64,000 nt of DNA from Lentzea aerocolonigenes (GCF_000974445.1 NZ_BBOJ01000019.1:124001-188000), one strand, 5' to 3'; positions 16,226 through 25,291 are shown, numbered from the stretch's first letter. Notes: generated from the letters alone by a model not told the origin. Made by a program: numbers and translations.

Positions 16226-17490
16226 AACTCACCGTCGTCGGTGGCGGGTCCACCTACACGCCGGAGCTGATCGACGGCATCGCCGGCCGTCGCACCAGCC
16301 TGGCGGTGGACGAGATCGTCCTGGTCGACCCGGACGAGCACCGCCTCTCTCTCGTCGGTCCGTTCAGCCAGCGCCTGCTCCAGCACGCGGGCCACCCGGC
16401 GAAGGTGCGCACCACCACGTCGCTCGAAGACGGTGTCGAGGGCGCGTCCGCGGTGCTGCTGCAGTTGCGCGTGGGTGGTCAGAAGGCCCGCGCTTCGGAC
16501 GAGACGTTCCCGCTGACCTGCGGGTGCGTCGGCCAGGAGACCACCGGCGCGGGAGGCCTCGCGAAGGCTCTGCGGACCGTGCCGGTGGTCCTGGACATCG
16601 CCGCGAAGGTTCGGAAGCTCGCCGGTCCGGACACGTGGATCGTGAACTTCACGAACCCGGTCGGCATCGTGACGCGGGCGTTGCTCCAGGCGGGCCACAA
16701 GGCGATCGGCCTGTGCAACGTGGCGATCACGTTCCAGCGCTGGACATCTGGCCTGCTCGGCGTCGATCCGTCCACTGTGGAGCTGGAGCACGTCGGCCTG
16801 AACCACCTGACGTGGGAACGCGGCGTCTACGTCGACGGCGTGAACCGGCTGCCGGAGCTGCTCTCGCAGCACCTCGAGGGCCTGGCCAAGCACGTCGGCA
16901 TCGACGCGTCGCTGATCCAGCGCCTGAACATGGTGCCGTCGTACTACCTGAACTACTTCTACAACCACGATGCCGTCGTGCAGAAGCAGCTGAACGAGCC
17001 GCCGCGCGCCGAGGTCGTCGCGGCGGTCGAGAAGGAGCTGCTCGACATCTACGGCGACCTGTCGGTCGTGACGAAGCCCGAACAGCTCTCGCAGCGCGGT
17101 GGTGCGTACTACTCGGAGGCGGCCGTGCAGCTCGTGCACGCGCTGACCGGTGGCGCCGGTGCCGAGAAGCACGTGGTGAACGTGCAGAACAACGGCTCGC
17201 TGCCGTTCCTGCCCGACGACGCCGTGATCGAGGTTTCATCCACTGTGGACTCCAAGGGCGGTGTCGCACTGCCGGTGCGCCCGGTGGAGCCGACCATCTC
17301 CGGGCTGATCTCGCACGTCACCGCGTACGAGTACCTGGCGCTGGAAGCCGCGATCCACGGTGGTCGCGACCGAGTGGCGAACGCACTGCTCGCCCACCCG
17401 CTGATCGGCCAGCACGCCATCGCGGACCAGCTGGCCGACGAGCTGATCGCGCAGAACCGCGATCTGCTGCCGTGGGTGAAGGGAGCCTGA
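16222..17490 (+). CDS. csnH: GH4 6-phospho-beta-glucosidase-like enzyme (CsnH type)
   Basis: 422 aa. NAD-binding N-terminus VVGGGSTYTPELIDGI, then NFTNPVGIVTRAL, the metal-site cysteine in GLCNVAITF and histidine in HVGLNHLTWERGV: the NAD+ and Mn2+-dependent glycoside hydrolase family 4 layout, closest to 6-phospho-beta-glucosidases. It would cleave a phosphorylated or aminosugar disaccharide after import. The operon contains a sugar kinase rather than a phosphotransferase component, so phosphorylation must occur inside the cell. Confidence 0.85.
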   Translation: MKLTVVGGGSTYTPELIDGIAGRRTSLAVDEIVLVDPDEHRLSLVGPFSQRLLQHAGHPAKVRTTTSLEDGVEGASAVLLQLRVGGQKARASDETFPLTCGCVGQETTGAGGLAKALRTVPVVLDIAAKVRKLAGPDTWIVNFTNPVGIVTRALLQAGHKAIGLCNVAITFQRWTSGLLGVDPSTVELEHVGLNHLTWERGVYVDGVNRLPELLSQHLEGLAKHVGIDASLIQRLNMVPSYYLNYFYNHDAVVQKQLNEPPRAEVVAAVEKELLDIYGDLSVVTKPEQLSQRGGAYYSEAAVQLVHALTGGAGAEKHVVNVQNNGSLPFLPDDAVIEVSSTVDSKGGVALPVRPVEPTISGLISHVTAYEYLALEAAIHGGRDRVANALLAHPLIGQHAIADQLADELIAQNRDLLPWVKGA

Positions 17491-17495
17491 CAACA

Positions 17496-18509
17496 ATGAC
17501 GGACCGGGTCCTCGCCATCGACGGCGGGAACAGCAAGACCGCGGTGCTCCTGGTCGACGCGGACGGCAAGGTGCTCGCGCAGGTGCGCGGGCCCGGTGCC
17601 CCGCCGCAGACCGTGGGCATGAAGCGCGGGCTCGACGTGTTCGAGGCACTGGCACGCGAGGCCGCAGCGCAGGCGGGGCTGTCCCCCGACGAGCCGATCG
17701 CCTCGCACACGGCCGCTTTCCTCGCGGGGGCCGACCTGCCCCGCGAGGAGGAGGACCTGACGCGGGCGATCATCGAGCGGAACTGGTCCACGACGACGTT
17801 CGTCGGCAACGACACGTTCGCGTTGCTGCGCGCCGGAACGACCTCCGGCGTGGGTGTGGCCGTGGTGTGCGGCGCCGGCATCAACGCCGTCGGTGTGGCC
17901 CACGACGGCCGCACGCACCGCTTTCCCGCTCTGGGCGCCATCTCCGGCGACTGGGGCGGCGGCGGCCAGCTCGGCAACGATGCCCTGTGGCACGCGGTGC
18001 GCGCCGAGGACGGCCGCGGCCAGCCGACCGAGCTGCTGGGTGCCCTGCTGGAGCACTACGGCGAGACGTCCATCTCCAAGGTGGTCGAGAAGATCCACTT
18101 CGAGGAGATCGCGCTCGACCCGCACGCCCTCTGCCCGCTGGTCTTCGACGTCGCCGCCCGCGGTGATGCCGTTGCCCTGGCCCAGATCGACCGTCTGGTC
18201 GAGGAGATCGTGCTGCTTTCGACGGTCTCGTTGCGCAAGCTCGACCTGATGGACGAGCCGGTGGACGTGGTCCTCGGCGGCGGCGTGCTGACCAACACTG
18301 GCGAGGTCGTGGTGGGACCGGTCCGCGAGAAGGTGCTGGCAGCCGCACCGCTCGCCCAGGTCCGCGTGGTCGACGTGCCTCCCGTGGTGGGTGCCGCGCT
18401 GGCCGGACTCGACTTCATCGGAGCCACGCCGGGCGCAGAGCTGAGGCTGCGTTCGGCCTACGACGACCACCTGCCGGCCGCCGCCCTCGACGTGGCGGCC
18501 AGCGGGTGA
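17496..18509 (+). CDS. csnK: BadF/BadG-type sugar kinase (CsnK type)
   Basis: 337 aa, starting 5 bp after the GH4 stop. ASKHA-fold kinase: phosphate-1 AIDGGNSKTAVLLVD, FVGNDTFALLRAG, VAVVCGAGINAVG, GDWGGGGQLGNDALW and the adenosine motif VDVVLGGGVLTN. Related to N-acetylglucosamine/glucosamine kinases. It probably phosphorylates glucosamine, or the disaccharide before the GH4 enzyme acts. Last gene of the csn-type operon; the three-hairpin array starts 10 bp after the stop. Confidence 0.8.
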   Translation: MTDRVLAIDGGNSKTAVLLVDADGKVLAQVRGPGAPPQTVGMKRGLDVFEALAREAAAQAGLSPDEPIASHTAAFLAGADLPREEEDLTRAIIERNWSTTTFVGNDTFALLRAGTTSGVGVAVVCGAGINAVGVAHDGRTHRFPALGAISGDWGGGGQLGNDALWHAVRAEDGRGQPTELLGALLEHYGETSISKVVEKIHFEEIALDPHALCPLVFDVAARGDAVALAQIDRLVEEIVLLSTVSLRKLDLMDEPVDVVLGGGVLTNTGEVVVGPVREKVLAAAPLAQVRVVDVPPVVGAALAGLDFIGATPGAELRLRSAYDDHLPAAALDVAASG

Positions 18510-18519
18510 GGTGAAAGCC

Positions 18520-18561
18520 CCGTCTCAGGGGGTAGATCGGCGGCGGCGCCCCCTGAGACGG
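18520..18561 (+). ncRNA. hairpin 1 of a three-unit structured array
   Basis: Perfect 13-bp stem (18520-18532 with 18549-18561: CCGTCTCAGGGGG and its complement) closing a 16-nt loop TAGATCGGCGGCGGCG. The tail TCCCAACCCC links to the next unit. Not followed by a U-run, so not itself a standard terminator. It lies in the predicted 3' untranslated region of the csn operon. Confidence 0.7.
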
Positions 18562-18569
18562 TCCCAACC

Positions 18570-18613
18570 CCACTGCTCGGGGGCAGATCGGCGGCGGCGT
18601 CCCCGGGCAGTGG
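18570..18613 (+). ncRNA. hairpin 2 of a three-unit structured array
   Basis: Stem 18570-18583 with 18600-18613: 14 pairs including two G-U type pairs, sequence different from hairpin 1 but still complementary. The loop 18584-18599 is again 16 nt, CAGATCGGCGGCGGCG. Followed by the same TCCCAACCCC linker. Confidence 0.7.
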
Positions 18614-18620
18614 TCCCAAC

Positions 18621-18670
18621 CCCTTTCCGAGGGGGAGCTGATCGGCGGCGGCGCTCTCCCTCGGAAAGGG
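18621..18670 (+). ncRNA. hairpin 3 of a three-unit structured array
   Basis: Stem 18621-18637 with 18654-18670, 17 pairs with one G-U type pair. The sequence again differs from hairpins 1 and 2 except near the loop. The loop 18638-18653 is 16 nt, CTGATCGGCGGCGGCG. Followed by TCCCACC and then the terminator hairpin. Confidence 0.7.
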
Positions 18671-18679
18671 TCCCACCGG

Positions 18680-18721
18680 CCCCCGCAGCGACCTCACGCG
18701 CCGAGGTCGCTGCGGGGGTTT
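18680..18721 (+). terminator. strong intrinsic terminator after csn operon and hairpin array
   Basis: Perfect 16-bp stem (18680-18695 with 18703-18718), 7-nt loop ACGCGCC, followed by TTT. It ends the csn transcript after the three hairpins, which places them inside the mRNA. Confidence 0.85.
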
Positions 18722-18813
18722 CCCGTTTGACGAACGAGCTTCCGCGGATAACGTTCGGGTAATGCCCTGCCTCCGGTGTGAGCCGCGGGTCGCCGTGCTT
18801 CGTAGACCGGAGC

Positions 18814-21800
18814 ATGGGTGAGAGCGTGAGCACTACTAAGGTCCGTAGTGTGTTGAGACGGTTGTCCCGCGCGATGTTGTCCTTCGCGGTCGGTGCGGGT
18901 GTGGTCCTTCCGTTCGTTCTCACCCCCGCACCCGCCGCGGCCGACGCGGCTCCGTGCGACGCACCGGTGACCAACGCGGTCCTGTGCGAGAACACCAAAC
19001 CCGGTACGCCCGGCTGGCTGGTGCCCTCGCGGGACAACTCGATCGTCGGCTTCACCACCGACATCAGCACCACACCGGGCGGTCGCGTCGACTTCAAGGT
19101 GCTGACCTCCGCGCCGGCGTACACGATCGACATCTACCGGATGGGCTGGTACGGCGGCCTCGGTGCGCGGCGGGTCGGCCAGGTCGGCCGCGACACGCCC
19201 CAGACCCAGCCGTCCTGTCTGCGGGACACGCCGACCGCGCTCATCGACTGCGGCAACTGGGCGATCTCGGTGAGCTGGGACGTGCCGTCCGACGCGGTGT
19301 CCGGCATCTACTACGCCCGTGTCCGGCGCACCGACACCGGCGCCCAGAACGAGATCGTGTTCGTCGTGCGGGACGACGCCTCCCGGTCCAAGATCCTCTT
19401 CCAGACCGCCGACGCGACGTGGGTGGCCTACAACCGTTACGGCGGCAACAGCCTGTACTTCGGTGACGGTCCCGGCCAGGGCGGTTCGGCGTACAAGGTG
19501 AGCTACAACCGCCCGATCACCGGCGGTGGCGGCGAGGAGAACTTCGTCTTCAACGCCGAGTACCCCATGCTGCGCTTCCTGGAGGCGAACGGGTACGACG
19601 TGAGCTACACGACCGACGCCGACACGGCGCGCCGCGGCCAGCTCATCAAGAACCACCGGGTGTTCATGCCGGTCGGGCACCCCGAGTACTGGTCGAACGA
19701 ACAGCGCGCCAACATCGAGGCCGCCCGTGACGCCGGGGTGCACATGGCGTTCCTCACCGGCAACGAGTTCTTCTGGAAGACCCGCTGGGAACCCAGCACC
19801 GACTCCTCGCGGACCGACTGGCGCACGGTCGCCTGCTTCAAGGAGACCAAGGGCACCCAAAGCGACGGGCTGAGCGACTGGACCGGCACGTGGCGCGACC
19901 CGCGGTACAGCCCGCCGCAGGACGGTGGCCGACCCGAGAACGCCTTGCTGGGCAACCTCTTCACCGTCAACGGTCGCCGCGACGACGCGCTGCAGGTGCC
20001 GGCCGCGTACGGGAAGATGCGGCTCTGGCGGCACACCGACCTGCAGTCGCTGGCGTCCGGTGCCACGTACTCCTTCAAGCCCGGCACGCTGGGCTACGAG
20101 TGGAACAGCGTGGAGGACAACGGTTTCCAGCCCGCGGGCGTCGCGCAGCTCTCGCGCACGACGGTCGACATGCAGGGCTACTTCGTGCTGAAGAACCACG
20201 GCGACGAGTACGGCTCCGGAACCAAGACGCACGCGATCACCTACTACCGGCACTCCAGCGGATCGCTCGTGTTCGCCGCCGGGACGGTGCAGTGGGCGTG
20301 GGGCGTCGACGACGAGCACGCGTACCGCACCACCACGCCGACGTCCGACGTCCGGATGAAGCAGGCCACCGTCAACTTCCTGGCGGACATGGGTGTTCTC
20401 CCCGGCTCGCTGCAACCGGGCCTGACCGCGGCGACCCCGAGCGCCGACACCGCGCCGCCCGGCGTGTCGATGACGTCGGTGCCGGGACAGTCGACCGTCG
20501 GCCAGCCGTACACGTTCTCCGGCACGGTGACCGACGCCGCCGGCCAGGTCGCGGGGGTCGAGGTGTCCACCGACGGCGGGACCCGCTGGCACCCGGCGAC
20601 GTGGCAGGCCGGGCAGACGACGTGGAGCTACACCTACACGCCCGCGCAGTCGGGCCAGGCGCGTCTGCGGGTCCGCGCCGTCGACGACTCGGCCAACCTC
20701 TCCGCACCGATCGGCGCGGATCCCGGCGTGGCCTCTCGGGTGTGCCCGTGCGGTGTCTTCAGCTCCACCGACACACCCGCGGTCGCCTCGGCGGCCGACA
20801 ACTCCGCGCTGGAACTCGGCATGAAGTTCCGCGCCACCACGTCCGGCTACGTGCGGGGAGTGCGGTTCCACAAAGGCGACGGCAACACCGGGACGCACAC
20901 GGGTTCGCTCTGGTCGAGCAGCGGGGAGCAGCTGGCCACCGGCACGTTCACCGGCGAGACGGCGAACGGCTGGCAGACGATGCTGTTCGCGGCCCCCGTG
21001 GCGGTGCGGGCGAACACCACCTACGTCGTCTCGTACTTCACCCCGGCCGGGCGGTTCTCCTACGACTCCGAGTACTTCTTCCGCAGGAACAAGGTGCTGG
21101 AACCGCTGACCGGCCTGGCGTCCGATGTGGACGGACCGAACGGCGTCTTCCGCTACGGCACCGGCTTCCCGAACAACTCGTTCAACCAGACCAACTACTG
21201 GGTCGACGTGGTTTGGGCGCCGGATCCCGGCTCGGACACCCGCGCACCGGTCAGAACGACCAGCTCACCGCTCCCGGACGCCGGTTCGGTCGCACTGACC
21301 ACGACCGTCTCGGGCACGTTCGACGAGGCGGTGACACCGAACTCCGTGCAGTTCACCGTCACCGGCCCGAACGGCGCGGTGTCCGGCACGACCTCGTTGT
21401 CCGCAGACGCGCACACGGTCACGTTCACACCGACGGCTCCGTTGGCCGCGGCGACGACCTACACCGCGTCGGTGCGAGCCGCGGACGCCGCCGGCAACCT
21501 GTCCGCGGCGAGCACCTGGAAGTTCACCACCGGTTCGCCGCGCCCGGCGGCGTGCCCGTGCACGATCTGGGACGACTTCACCACACCGGCCGTCGCGGAC
21601 TCCGGTGACACCAACCAGGTCGAGGTCGGCACGAAGGTCCGCTTCGACGCCAGGGGCCAGGTCCACGGCGTCCGGTTCTACAAGGGCGCGGGCAACACCG
21701 GCACCCACACCGGAACCCTGTGGTCCTCGACCGGCCAGCAGCTCGCGACCGGCACGTTCACCGCGGAGACCTCGTCCGGCTGGCAGAAGCTGCTGTTCGC

Positions 21801-22839
21801 CTCACCGGTCACGGTGCAGCCGAACACCACCTACGTCGTGTCGTACTACGCCCCGAACGGCAGGTACTCGGTCAGCTCCGGCTACTTCAACGGCCAGGGC
21901 GCGGGCTACAAGTCGTTGTACGCCTTGCCGAACGGCACGGACGGAGGCAACGGCGTCTACCGCTACGGCGGCGGCTTCCCTGCTTCGTCGTACAACGCCA
22001 CGAACTACTGGGTCGACGTCATCTACCGCAGCGCCACCGACGGGGACGGCGAAGCCCCGCCACCGCCGCCGACGCTGACGAACCGCTCACCGGGCGCCGA
22101 CGCGACCAACACGAGCCTGGCGGCGCCGCTGACGGCGACGTTCAGCGGGCCGGTCTCCGCCGACTCCGCCCAGATCTGGCTGACCGACCCCAGAGGCGAC
22201 CGGCTGACCGGCACGGTGTCGCTGTCGGCCGACCGGAGAACCGTGACCTGGCAACCGGCCGGTCCGCTCGCACCGGGCACGCGCTACCAGGCGCACCTGG
22301 ACCTGGGCGTCGCGAGCGGCGACCCACCGCTCGACTGGGCCTTCACCACCACGGCGACGCCGGCCTGCCCGTGCTCCTTGTTCAGCACGGCGACCGTGCC
22401 CGCCAAGACGTCCGCGGACGACGGCAACGCCTACGAGCTCGGCATCCGGTTCTCGCCGACGCGTTCCGGCCAGATCACCGGCGTGCGGTTCTACAAGGGC
22501 GCGGGCAACACCGGCACCCACACGGGGTCGCTGTGGAACTCCTCCGGCCAGCGTCTCGCGACCGGCACGTTCACCGGCGAGACCGCCACGGGCTGGCAGA
22601 CGTTGACTTTCGCCCAGCCGGTGACCGTCAACCCGGGCCAGACCTACACCGCGTCCTACACGACCACAACGGGCCACTACGCCGTGAACGTCGGGTATTT
22701 CGCAGCCGGTCCGGTCAGCTCACCGGTGCTGATCGCGCCGTCCGAGCAGAACGGCGTGTTCGCCTACGGGTCCGGCTTCCCCGCGAACACCTACGCGAAC
22801 GCCAACTACTGGGTGGACGTCGTCTTCGAACCGAGCTAG
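18814..22839 (+). CDS. secreted protein: dimethylformamidase-like domain plus three DUF4082 domains
   Basis: 1341 aa from the ATG at 18814; GTG at 18826 is equally possible. The signal peptide runs to about APAAADA. Residues about 55-545 match the N,N-dimethylformamidase beta-subunit-like domain (GWLVPSRDNSIVGFTTDIST, YRMGWYGGLGARRVG, VGHPEYWSNEQRANIEAARD). Then a bacterial Ig-like domain, and three DUF4082 units starting with CPC at about 643, 915 and 1185, separated by Ig-like linkers. Each unit repeats VRFYKGAGNTGTHTGSLW, LATGTFTGET and NYWVDV. The tandem carbohydrate-binding-like modules suggest polymer attachment outside the cell. The catalytic role is unproven; similar proteins are common in soil actinobacteria. 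Confidence 0.8.
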   Translation: MGESVSTTKVRSVLRRLSRAMLSFAVGAGVVLPFVLTPAPAAADAAPCDAPVTNAVLCENTKPGTPGWLVPSRDNSIVGFTTDISTTPGGRVDFKVLTSAPAYTIDIYRMGWYGGLGARRVGQVGRDTPQTQPSCLRDTPTALIDCGNWAISVSWDVPSDAVSGIYYARVRRTDTGAQNEIVFVVRDDASRSKILFQTADATWVAYNRYGGNSLYFGDGPGQGGSAYKVSYNRPITGGGGEENFVFNAEYPMLRFLEANGYDVSYTTDADTARRGQLIKNHRVFMPVGHPEYWSNEQRANIEAARDAGVHMAFLTGNEFFWKTRWEPSTDSSRTDWRTVACFKETKGTQSDGLSDWTGTWRDPRYSPPQDGGRPENALLGNLFTVNGRRDDALQVPAAYGKMRLWRHTDLQSLASGATYSFKPGTLGYEWNSVEDNGFQPAGVAQLSRTTVDMQGYFVLKNHGDEYGSGTKTHAITYYRHSSGSLVFAAGTVQWAWGVDDEHAYRTTTPTSDVRMKQATVNFLADMGVLPGSLQPGLTAATPSADTAPPGVSMTSVPGQSTVGQPYTFSGTVTDAAGQVAGVEVSTDGGTRWHPATWQAGQTTWSYTYTPAQSGQARLRVRAVDDSANLSAPIGADPGVASRVCPCGVFSSTDTPAVASAADNSALELGMKFRATTSGYVRGVRFHKGDGNTGTHTGSLWSSSGEQLATGTFTGETANGWQTMLFAAPVAVRANTTYVVSYFTPAGRFSYDSEYFFRRNKVLEPLTGLASDVDGPNGVFRYGTGFPNNSFNQTNYWVDVVWAPDPGSDTRAPVRTTSSPLPDAGSVALTTTVSGTFDEAVTPNSVQFTVTGPNGAVSGTTSLSADAHTVTFTPTAPLAAATTYTASVRAADAAGNLSAASTWKFTTGSPRPAACPCTIWDDFTTPAVADSGDTNQVEVGTKVRFDARGQVHGVRFYKGAGNTGTHTGTLWSSTGQQLATGTFTAETSSGWQKLLFASPVTVQPNTTYVVSYYAPNGRYSVSSGYFNGQGAGYKSLYALPNGTDGGNGVYRYGGGFPASSYNATNYWVDVIYRSATDGDGEAPPPPPTLTNRSPGADATNTSLAAPLTATFSGPVSADSAQIWLTDPRGDRLTGTVSLSADRRTVTWQPAGPLAPGTRYQAHLDLGVASGDPPLDWAFTTTATPACPCSLFSTATVPAKTSADDGNAYELGIRFSPTRSGQITGVRFYKGAGNTGTHTGSLWNSSGQRLATGTFTGETATGWQTLTFAQPVTVNPGQTYTASYTTTTGHYAVNVGYFAAGPVSSPVLIAPSEQNGVFAYGSGFPANTYANANYWVDVVFEPS

Positions 22840-22938
22840 CGCCGACTTGGTGACGTGCGTCACGAGACCGCGTTGTCACAGGGCTCGTGGGGCCGGCGTC
22901 TTCATGGTCGTCAGAAGGCGAGAAGAACGGAAGAGATC

Positions 22939-23769
22939 ATGAGCAAGGTCTGGTTCGTCACCGGTTCGTCCCGCGGTCTCGGCCGCAACTTCGTCGAGGC
23001 CGCCCTGTCGCGCGGCGACGAGGTGGCCGCGGCCGCCCGGTCCACCGCCAGCCTCGACGAGCTGGTCGACACCTACGGCGGGGCGGTGCTGCCGCTCGAG
23101 CTGGACGTCACCGACAGGGACGCCGTCTTCGCGAGCGTCCTGCGGGCGAAGGAGCACTTCGGCCGTCTGGACGTCGTCGTCAACAACGCCGGCTACGCCC
23201 AGGTGGGCGCGGTCGAGGAGCTGACCGAACAGCAGCTGCGCGACCAGCTGGAGACCAACCTGTTCGGCGCGATGTGGGTGATCCAGGCCGCGCTGCCGCA
23301 CCTGCGGGAGCAGGGTGCGGGGCACATCATCCAGCTGTCCTCCGCGGCCGGGCTCGTGGCGATGCCGCTCAGCGGTGCCTACAGCGCGTCCAAGTGGGCG
23401 CTGGAGGCCCTGAACGAGTCTCTCGCCCAGGAGGTCGCCGACTTCGGCATCAAGGTGACCGTGATCGAGCCCGGTGGTTTCGCCACCCGGTCCGGCAAGA
23501 ACCCCGATCCCCTCAACAACGGTCATCTGGCCGAGCCCAACCCGGCCTACGACTCCTTCCGCGAGCGCATCGCGGCGTTCGCCGGCAAGCAGCCCGCCGG
23601 CGACCCGGCCGCCGCGGCCCAGGCCCTCCTCGAGATCGTCGACTCGGACAACCCGCCGCTGCGGGTGCTCTTCGGGCTGGGCTTCTACCCGATGCTCCAG
23701 CAGGTCTACGCGGACCGGCTCAAGACCTGGGCCGACTGGCAGGACCTGTCGGCACGCGCGCACGGCTAG
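22939..23769 (+). CDS. short-chain dehydrogenase/reductase
   Basis: 276 aa, ATG at 22939. Classical SDR: cofactor motif TGSSRGLGRNF, NNAGYA, catalytic Ser in QLSSAAG and YSASKWA (Tyr/Lys). The TGSSxGxG motif followed by ARSTASL favours NADPH. Substrate unknown. A 99-bp gap separates it from the secreted protein; its stop overlaps the convergent small gene by 4 bp. Confidence 0.9.
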   Translation: MSKVWFVTGSSRGLGRNFVEAALSRGDEVAAAARSTASLDELVDTYGGAVLPLELDVTDRDAVFASVLRAKEHFGRLDVVVNNAGYAQVGAVEELTEQQLRDQLETNLFGAMWVIQAALPHLREQGAGHIIQLSSAAGLVAMPLSGAYSASKWALEALNESLAQEVADFGIKVTVIEPGGFATRSGKNPDPLNNGHLAEPNPAYDSFRERIAAFAGKQPAGDPAAAAQALLEIVDSDNPPLRVLFGLGFYPMLQQVYADRLKTWADWQDLSARAHG

Positions 23770-24242
23770 GGAACGGGCACGCTCGACTCAGCGGAGGGCG
23801 CGACCGACGACGAGAGCGACGGCAGCGACACGGAAGGCACCACCGTCGTGCCCGCCGTGCTCGCCGGGGCCTGCACGGCCTCCGGTGTCACCACGGGGTT
23901 CGAGTGCGGTGGCGGCGTCACCACCGGCCGGGTGGAGGACGGGCGCACGGGCGCGACCTTCACCGCGGACGGCACCGGCGTGAACTCCATCGGCGGCTGA
24001 TCGCCGCCGATGTTCGCCACCTCCGGCTCGCTCGGCGAGGCGTCGGAAGGGCCGGGACCGGGGACCACACCGGTGCTCATGGCCACGCCGGCCAGCACCC
24101 CGATTGTGACAAGCGCGACACCCAGAGAAAGGGAGGGAAGCGGCAAACCAGAACGCACCCGGCAGAAGTTAGCGACCGGGTGGGACAAATCCCCTGGAAC
24201 GTCTTCAAGCTTCGCTCGATCGAGTGGTAAAAGAATCGTCAC
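23766..24242 (-). CDS. small membrane-anchored Pro/Ser-rich protein
   Basis: About 158 aa from GTG at 24242 (TTG at 24254 is the alternative). One hydrophobic segment (SLSLGVALVTIGVLAGVAM) near residues 36-54 precedes a low-complexity Pro/Ser/Val tail of about 100 residues likely outside the membrane. No known domain. A TTA leucine codon occurs near the start; TTA codons are rare in this DNA and in Streptomyces mark bldA-dependent genes. Could be a cell-envelope protein of unknown role. Confidence 0.5.
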   Translation of the reverse strand: MTILLPLDRAKLEDVPGDLSHPVANFCRVRSGLPLPSLSLGVALVTIGVLAGVAMSTGVVPGPGPSDASPSEPEVANIGGDQPPMEFTPVPSAVKVAPVRPSSTRPVVTPPPHSNPVVTPEAVQAPASTAGTTVVPSVSLPSLSSSVAPSAESSVPVP

Positions 24243-24361
24243 CCACAGCGACAAAACCTACGATGCCGTAACCGACGGTGGCGTAACCAGCGCTTGGTTG
24301 TGCATGCTGACCAGTCGCCTGCGAACGGGAGCCGCGGGCACGTGGGAGTGAGGGGGATGTT

Positions 24362-25150
24362 GTGCTGCTGCGATGGAACAGTCTCGTGTCCCTGGGGGAC
24401 AGCTTCACTGAAGGCATGGACGATCCGGGGCCTGGCGACACCTACGTGGGCTGGGCGGACCGGCTGGCGGGGATGATCGCGCAGAAGGCGCCTGACTTCA
24501 TGTACGCCAACCTGGCGGTCAGGGGCAAGATGCTCCAGGAGATCATCGACGACCAGGTGCCGCTCGCGATCTCGCTGAAGCCGGACCTGGTGACGTTCTG
24601 CGGGGGCGGCAACGACATCATGCTGCCGAACAGCGACCCGGACGCGGTGGCCGAGGTCTACGAGGTCGCGGTCGCCGATCTCCGCGCCGCCGGGGCCGAC
24701 GTCGTCATCTTCACCGGCTTCGACACCCGGTCCACGCCGCTGCTGCGGAGCCTGCGGGGCAAGATCGCCATCTACAACAGCCACCTGTGGTCGATCGCCG
24801 AGCGCTACCACTGCCGGATGGTCGACCTGTGGTCCATGCACGTGCTGCACGACCGTCGCGCGTGGAGCGAGGACAGGCTGCACCTGTCGCCGGAGGGGCA
24901 CCAGCGGGTCGCACTCAAGGCCTACGAGGTGCTCGGGCTCGGCGACGACCACTCGTGGAACGAGCCGTGGCCGGCGTTGGAGCAGACGGACTGGGTCACC
25001 CAGCGCAAGGCCGACCTCAAGTGGGCGCGCGAGCACGTGGTGCCGTGGATCGGACGCACGCTGCGGGGTGAGTCGATGGGCGACGGGATGGCGCCGAAGA
25101 GGCCGGAGCTGCTGCCGATCGCGCGCTGCACCGAGGAGAACTTCGGATGA
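24362..25150 (+). CDS. SGNH/GDSL-family hydrolase
   Basis: 262 aa, GTG start with GAGGGGG upstream. SGNH blocks are present: block I SLGDSFTEGMDD (nucleophile Ser), block II LAVRGKML, block III GGGNDIML and block V DRLHLSPEGHQRVA (catalytic Asp/His). No signal peptide, so a cytosolic esterase or lipase is likely. A hairpin follows directly (25156-25197). Confidence 0.9.
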   Translation: MLLRWNSLVSLGDSFTEGMDDPGPGDTYVGWADRLAGMIAQKAPDFMYANLAVRGKMLQEIIDDQVPLAISLKPDLVTFCGGGNDIMLPNSDPDAVAEVYEVAVADLRAAGADVVIFTGFDTRSTPLLRSLRGKIAIYNSHLWSIAERYHCRMVDLWSMHVLHDRRAWSEDRLHLSPEGHQRVALKAYEVLGLGDDHSWNEPWPALEQTDWVTQRKADLKWAREHVVPWIGRTLRGESMGDGMAPKRPELLPIARCTEENFG

Positions 25151-25155
25151 GGTGA

Positions 25156-25197
25156 AGGGTCCGACCGGCACTCTCCCCCGAATGCCGGTCGGACCCT
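25156..25197 (+). terminator. hairpin terminator after SGNH hydrolase
   Basis: Perfect 15-bp stem (25156-25170 with 25183-25197; AGGGTCCGACCGGCA and its complement) around a 12-nt loop. It lies 5 bp after the stop, with no clear T-run. It could serve both this gene and the convergent regulator gene ending at 25292. Confidence 0.7.
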
Positions 25198-25291
25198 CCG
25201 AACGCAGTCGCCTTACCCCCTCGGTAATCCCCCACTCGGCGGCTGCTAGTTCCACGTTCCCATGTTTTGGGACCAGACGACTAAACGGCCG

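Noticed and set aside
18520..18670. Reading the three hairpins as ordinary tandem terminators
   Set aside because: They lack U-runs, share a long specific loop and linkers, and are followed by a true terminator.
18694..20898. 734-codon open frame on the - strand
   Set aside because: Antisense of the secreted DUF4082 protein; no domain.
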